A DNA stretch of 27,500 bases, from contig WBZZ01005215.1 of NCBI GenBank assembly GCA_019918135.1, positions 62,501 through 90,000 of the forward strand, given 5' to 3'. The DNA is from Paulinella micropora. Lineage: Eukaryota; Cercozoa; Imbricatea; Euglyphida; Paulinellidae. The position numbers were made by a program, and so were the translations under genes. Numbering within the stretch: position 1 is the stretch's first letter; every line of letters begins with the position of its first letter. Positions 24,108 to 27,500 of the stretch are shown piece after piece. The notes under the pieces were generated by a model. It did not search any database, was not told where the DNA came from, and saw only the letters and a list, made by a program, of their open reading frames with translations.

Positions 24108-24153
24108 GCTTTTGTTTTCATGCTGATTGTGGAATACCGTCCCTCATCTTCAA
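24108..24153 (-). CDS. Probable short internal exon of the host gene
   Basis: Between a TTGAAG acceptor and an AACAG|GTTCTA donor, 46 bases read EGRYSTISMKTKAN in phase 1, which is the phase left by the preceding exon. Boundaries are approximate. Confidence 0.4.
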
Positions 24154-24229
24154 CATATAAAACACAGTTGCAATGAGATTTGTTTCTGGATGTCATGGCG
24201 CAATGCCCCCTCTGCATAGCAGGCAAGGA

Positions 24230-24272
24230 TGGGTCCATTTGTACTCTCCAAGGAGTGTACAAATGGGACCCA
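24230..24272. other. Near-perfect 21-bp hairpin in a presumed intron
   Basis: ATGGGTCCATTTGTACTCTCC, AA, then its complement with one extra G and one mismatch. Miniature inverted-repeat or small-RNA precursor are both possible. It lies between probable exons on the minus strand. Confidence 0.6.
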
Positions 24273-24351
24273 TTCTCCAGCCGCAATAAAGTCTGTTGCT
24301 CCCTCTGGCAAAGTTTGGTACCGCGCGTCCTACTTTCACTACGTGCTTTAC

Positions 24352-24453
24352 TGTATGTGTAATTTGATAGTGTCCTAGGAGGTCCTGCTGCAACATCTCT
24401 CGTGAATGCCATAACAAAACCAAACCTGCCCCATTTTATGATGGCTATCGTGT
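24352..24453 (-). CDS. Probable internal exon, unknown protein
   Basis: Acceptor CACAG at the upstream edge and donor A|GTAAAG at the lower edge. 102 bases read TIAIIKWGRFGFVMAFT then RDVAAGPPRTLSNYTY. Enters in phase 1, as left by the exon at 24508-24670, and leaves in phase 1. No family recognised. Confidence 0.55.
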
Positions 24454-24507
24454 CTGTGTATGCAACGACACGCGGCACCGCAGGACATCATGCATTCCCA
24501 CCCGAAC

Positions 24508-24670
24508 CTGAATAGGTGAGCAGGTTGCTCTGCCCGGCCCCCGTTTTGTAAACGTTGGCAAATCGTCCCCTCTGAGAGTAGTTTGATGCAGGATCAGCGT
24601 ACCATTGGGCCTGCAGCTGCCCGTTCGGATTCATGATTGACCCGGGGAAGATGTGGGCATACTGTTGGTC
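24508..24670 (-). CDS. Probable internal exon, unknown protein
   Basis: Acceptor TTTTGTTAG|GACC and donor TTCAG|GTTCGG frame 163 bases coding DQQYAHIFPGSIMNPNGQL, QAQWYADPASNYSQRGRF and ANVYKTGAGQSNLLTYS. The only open phase is 0, the phase in which the exon at 25016-25091 ends. Good protein-like composition; no family recognised. Confidence 0.6.
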
Positions 24671-24712
24671 CTAACAAAATAAACAACAGTGTGATGCATG
24701 ACACAGCCGCGA

Positions 24713-24753
24713 GATAGATAGATAGATAGATATATAGATAGATAAATAGATAT

Positions 24754-24816
<63 letters not shown>
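24713..24816. repeat. (GATA)n microsatellite
   Basis: About 104 bases of GATA units with a few GATATATA variants. Lies in a presumed intron of the minus-strand gene. Confidence 0.95.
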
Positions 24817-24829
24817 TGTTTGGTCTATC

Positions 24830-24896
24830 AGCTCTGCATATCCGAAGACATAGGCATCCATTCCACCCCGCCGCCAATCGGCGACTGGGTAGCGGG
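24830..24896 (-). CDS. Possible alternative exon between two GATA tracts
   Basis: After an acceptor TTCCCAG at 24897-24899 the frame reads PATQSPIGGGVEWMPMSSDMQS before a TGA. No GT donor gives the phase needed by the next exon, so it may be an alternative or terminal exon, a non-canonical splice, or not an exon. The 60-odd bases stand out as unique sequence between two microsatellites. Confidence 0.35.
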
Positions 24897-24902
24897 CTGG
24901 GA

Positions 24903-25010
<108 letters not shown>

Positions 25011-25015
25011 TACAC

Positions 25016-25091
25016 CTGCACTTGTGCTGCTAGGCTCTGCATTAGGGTGAGCGCCTGCTGCACTTGAGTTTGACCAGTGGCAAGCACCGAC
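25016..25091 (-). CDS. Probable internal exon, helical Gln/Leu-rich
   Basis: Acceptor ATATATAG|GTCGG and donor GTGCAG|GTGTAC bound 76 bases coding SVLATGQTQVQQALTLMQ and SLAAQVQ, a helical, coiled-coil-like stretch that continues the helix of the previous exon. Phases in (2) and out (0) agree with neighbours. Confidence 0.65.
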
Positions 25092-25092
25092 C

Positions 25093-25094
25093 TA

Positions 25095-25176
<82 letters not shown>

Positions 25177-25210
25177 ATATGTATATGTATATATATATGT
25201 ATATGTATAC

Positions 25211-25254
<44 letters not shown>
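25093..25254. repeat. (TATATG)n microsatellite
   Basis: About 160 bases of TATATG/GTATAT hexamers with rare interruptions (TATAATATG, CGTATA). In a presumed intron. Confidence 0.95.
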
Positions 25255-25255
<1 letters not shown>

Positions 25256-25256
25256 C

Positions 25257-25410
25257 ATTACATATGTGCGGTGTGTAGGCGACACTCACGGCGTTCACGG
25301 CATATTCGCGGCGCTTGCGGCATGTACGTATATTACATATGTGCGGCATGTAGATAACACTCTCAGCGTTCGCGGCGGTCGCGGCATATTTGCGGCGCTC
25401 GCTGCATATA
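25257..25410. repeat. Two-copy 75-base minisatellite
   Basis: ATTACATATGTGCGG begins at 25257 and again at 25332. Both copies continue with ACACTC.CAGCGTT/CACGGCGTT and GCGGCATATT.GCGGCGCT words. CpG-rich (GCGG, CGGC) island between two TA-rich microsatellites. Probably intronic; no coding support. Confidence 0.7.
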
Positions 25411-25420
25411 TATCAATGCG

Positions 25421-25478
25421 CATGTGTGTATGTATGTATGTATGTATGTATGTACGCATGTATGTATGTATGTGTGTA
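25421..25478. repeat. (TATG)n microsatellite
   Basis: TATG/TGTA tetranucleotides with a few G/C substitutions (TGTACGCATG). Forms the start of the intron after the exon at 25480. Confidence 0.9.
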
Positions 25479-25479
25479 C

Positions 25480-25545
25480 CGATTTTCCTCATCTTTTGCT
25501 GCAGCTTTTTCAATTCTTTGAACTAGCTGATCCAAGTTCGCCATC
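25480..25545 (-). CDS. Probable internal exon, [20 protein letters not shown]
   Basis: Acceptor CCTAG|GATGG and donor AATCG|GTACAC bound 66 bases. The encoded helix starts [16 protein letters not shown]. The start of cyclase-associated proteins is similar in style, but the surrounding exons do not confirm that family. Phase 2 in, phase 2 out, matching both neighbours. Confidence 0.65.
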
Positions 25546-25550
25546 CTAGG

Positions 25551-25574
25551 TATGTACGTTTGCATGTATGTATG

Positions 25575-25650
<76 letters not shown>

Positions 25651-25702
25651 CATATGTATATGTACACGTATATGTATATGTATATGTATATATATGTATA
25701 TG

Positions 25703-25733
<31 letters not shown>

Positions 25734-25793
25734 GTATGTGTATGTATGTACATATTTCTTGTATGTATGTATATAAACATTATACGTATGTAT
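25551..25793. repeat. (TATG)n and (TATATG)n compound microsatellite
   Basis: TATG units, then a long TATATG tract to about 25690, then TATA-rich and TATGTG variants. In a presumed intron. Confidence 0.95.
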
Positions 25794-25821
25794 AAGGTTG
25801 TAATATTGTTTATAATTGTAC

Positions 25822-25961
25822 CCTGCGTCCGTGGGCCTGGGATCGCTAGCGCTTCGACTCCGACGGGGGCTTCTCGTCTTCTCTGCTGGCTCGGGAGTCG
25901 CTTCCTGCTCCTGACTACTCTGCTCGGTTTCGCCGCCACCACCAGTCTTTTTCTTTTTGTC
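25822..25961 (-). CDS. Probable exon, charged SR-like linker
   Basis: Acceptor TATGTAG|GACAA and donor GCAGG|GTACAA bound 140 bases coding [20 protein letters not shown], then [19 protein letters not shown] second frame is also open, but only this one joins the next exon without a stop. Disordered, phospho-site-rich composition. Confidence 0.6.
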
Positions 25962-26033
25962 CTACATACTTTCACACATCATACGTCAGTTGTTACATAC
26001 ACGCATACAATAATGAATATACTGCATACATAC

Positions 26034-26321
26034 ATACATGGAGAGAAAGGGTCGGCGCGGCGGAACGCTGCCTGCTGAACACAGCCTAAAGGTCTGCGCG
26101 CCCTTGCCTCCGGCCAGTCTTACTGGCGCATGGCAAGTAAGGTTGAAGGTCATGAGCAGGTCAACCGCGTCACACGCCCGCAGGCTATGCACTCTGTCTA
26201 TCAAGAAGACACAATAGACTTGCTTGTCCTTCTCTAGCAGGCGCAGCAAGTGTTGCTTGTACTCCGGATTCCAGCCATGCCAGAAGCTGTACACCGCCAC
26301 GCAGCGGTACATACCCTTCTC
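26034..26321 (-). CDS. Probable exon of the host gene, conserved-looking domain
   Basis: Acceptor GGGTGCAG|GAGAAG, with a GCTAAC branch-point-like word 20 bases upstream, and a GT donor at 26033 give 288 bases, exactly 96 codons. The protein (MYRCVAVYSFWHGWNPEYKQ, HLLRLLEKDKQVYCVFLIDR, DAVDLLMTFNLTCHAPVRLA) is well-formed alpha/beta sequence I do not recognise. Phase 0 out matches the next exon. The overlapping frame running up to 26185 is less protein-like past 26321. Confidence 0.55.
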
Positions 26322-26721
26322 CTGCACCCGCATCCACGAAGGTTAGCTTGCTCTTTTCTCCCTGAAGGAAGTAGTCAAGCAGCGCGTAACACTTCGGGCG
26401 TGCGGTGCCCTGCATCCCTGCATCGGCGCAGGTTCGGCTGTGGGAATGTGTAAAAGACCTAGTCAATGTCGTCTCTGGCACTCCGGCACTGCAGATTGGT
26501 GATGCATGCCCGTCACCCAGATGACCGACCCGCGCCAGCCGGAACCAGCATAGCCACTCATGGACTGGGTCTCCATGTGTAGCGCAAAAGTCAGGCAACC
26601 GCAGTAGGTGCGGGTTAGCAGCCCGGCAGCCGGTGCGCCCGCAAGCGGGGGCACTAAACCCGTTCTCGTAGTAGTTGCAGTTCAACATATCCAGACGTCT
26701 AGATCGCATGTACTCCAGCAT
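26322..26721 (-). CDS. Probable 5' exon(s) of the host gene, Cys/His-rich
   Basis: Open from ATG 26721. ENGFSAPACGRTGCRAANPH and LPDFCATHGDPVHEWLCWF have Cys/His spacing suggestive of a zinc site. Further on, DYFLQGEKSKLTFVDAGAGEG recalls a nucleotide- or SAM-binding glycine motif but lies at the presumed intron edge. Internal introns are possible, for example near GTCTTTTACACATTCCCACAG. Product unknown. Confidence 0.4.
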
Positions 26722-27018
26722 GCTGCTGAGCGGGGCGGGGGCTCGGGCCTCGCTGGCAGTAGCTGATACAAATCAAGATAGCGCACCCGCACCACAACGT
26801 TGACTAAGTTTTTTAATGTAAAAGACATTTTAAATATTTGAATATGTGGTATATAGAATCGCTGACACCCTCAGCTCTCGCGGCGTTGAGGCTGCACATG
26901 TATATATATAAGAATAATCATATATGGAAATGTACATATATATATATGCGACAAACTTTTTTTATTGAAAGAAACTTTTTTCAATGACATGAGACACAAT
27001 ACGCACATTATTAAAGCC
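26722..27018. other. Intergenic region between two minus-strand genes
   Basis: GC-rich (26722-26760) then AT-rich. TATATATA words at 26900-26946 and AATGTAAAAGACATTTTAAATATT (near-palindromic) near 26815. Should contain the 3' end of the gene at 27019 and the promoter of the gene at 26721. No gene seen. Confidence 0.4.
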
Positions 27019-27278
27019 TCACTTGTACTGTACCGTCTTCTCCTTGCCACTGCCATTGCCACCCTTGTCGTTCTTGCAACTGCCATCGCCACTCTTGTCG
27101 CTACTGCCACTGCCACCGCCGCCGTCACCGCTGCTGCCGTCTTTGCTCCCAGCGCTGTCATCACTGTTTTCATCTTCGTTGGCTGATGACTCACTTTCAT
27201 CGCTTTCATACTTCTGTGAAGTTTCCTCGCTCTTGTTCTTCTTTTTTTTGTTTGCAGATTTTTTCCCTTTTTTTCTCG
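27019..27278 (-). CDS. Terminal exon of a second host gene, Ser/Asp/Gly-rich tail
   Basis: Acceptor AATGTAG|CGAG opens an exon coding ARKKGKKSANKKKKNKSEE, then ESDESESSANEDENSDDSAG and Gly/Ser/Lys repeats, ending KEKTVQYK and TGA at 27019. Lys-rich then acidic-Ser then Gly-rich order suggests a disordered nuclear-protein tail. Phase fits the exon ending at 27462. Confidence 0.6.
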
Positions 27279-27461
27279 CTACATTGCATGCAAACACATA
27301 CATACATACATGCATGCATGCATATAATGTCATACATACTATAAGTATTAATATCATGAATACATTCATGCACTTCTTACATACAATGCAGACATGCATA
27401 CATACACACATAACATACATACCGATAATTTGCATACATAAAATGTTACATTCACAAAGAC
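27279..27461 (-). other. Intron with CATA-type repeats
   Basis: Bounded by GT at 27460-27461 and AG at 27279-27280 on the minus strand. Filled with CATA/TGCA tetranucleotides (27294-27325 and 27376-27438), like the introns of the neighbouring gene. Confidence 0.6.
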
Positions 27462-27500
27462 CTTTCTGAAGCTTTTCGAGTTTGCGCTCCATCCTCGACA
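27462..27500 (-). CDS. Upstream exon of the second host gene, cut by window end
   Basis: Reads SRMERKLEKLQK plus one base before the donor G|GTCTTT. Open to the window edge, so the exon continues outside. Splices in phase 1 to the exon at 27278. Confidence 0.5.

Noticed and set aside
25480..25545. Cyclase-associated protein gene
   Set aside because: Only the first 15 residues resemble it in style; the following exons do not match that family.
25077..25970. Long open frames of Tyr-Met, Ile-Tyr or His-Ile repeats
   Set aside because: They are translations of TATATG and TATG microsatellites; periodic repeats lack stops in several frames and give no folded protein.
26322..26400. Methyltransferase from the FVDAGAGEG motif
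   Set aside because: The motif lies at a likely intron edge (branch point and CAG acceptor) and no other methyltransferase motif follows in the spliced frame.

Overview
The window looks like an algal or other protist nuclear contig carrying an integrated polinton-like virus (PLV). The evidence is a protein-primed DNA polymerase B, a block of PLV morphogenesis genes and a retroviral-type integrase, followed by a decayed tyrosine-recombinase retrotransposon and then spliced host-type genes whose introns are full of microsatellites. The host lineage cannot be fixed from the sequence. The viral genes use the standard code; TAA, TAG and TGA all serve as stops.

Layout. (1) 1-19.6 kb, AT-rich, PLV. 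It holds polymerase B (5' end outside the window), a class 3 lipase, an ExoX-C-like small protein, a 417-aa virion-type protein, major capsid protein, penton protein, adenain-like protease, two basic virion-type proteins, the packaging ATPase, a small beta-rich protein, a secreted Cys-rich peptide, a two-helix membrane protein, a very long S74-type fibre protein, several small unknowns and a DDE-type integrase. Most morphogenesis genes lie on the minus strand, tightly packed and often overlapping. (2) About 19.6-23.0 kb, GC-richer, a frameshifted DIRS-like element with reverse transcriptase, RNase H and tyrosine recombinase. (3) 23.0-27.5 kb, host-like: a minus-strand gene whose exon phases fit from exon to exon, with introns made of GATA, TATATG and TATG repeats, and the 3' end of a second minus-strand gene.

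How the viral genes fit together. Polymerase and integrase replicate and insert the element. Capsid, penton, protease and ATPase build, mature and fill the particle. The fibre, the 417-aa protein, the lipase and the membrane protein probably serve host attachment and entry.

The strongest unexplained signal is a family of small palindromes (core GTAGGGGC..GCCCCTAC followed by RACCCC) confined to 3.7-10.1 kb. They sit on or beside gene ends, in several cases supply the stop codon, and have also entered two coding regions and extended a third. A duplicated stretch in the protease gene shows one occupied and one empty site. Two viral genes (polymerase 3' end and fibre) carry single frame breaks that are either assembly errors, early decay or recoding sites.
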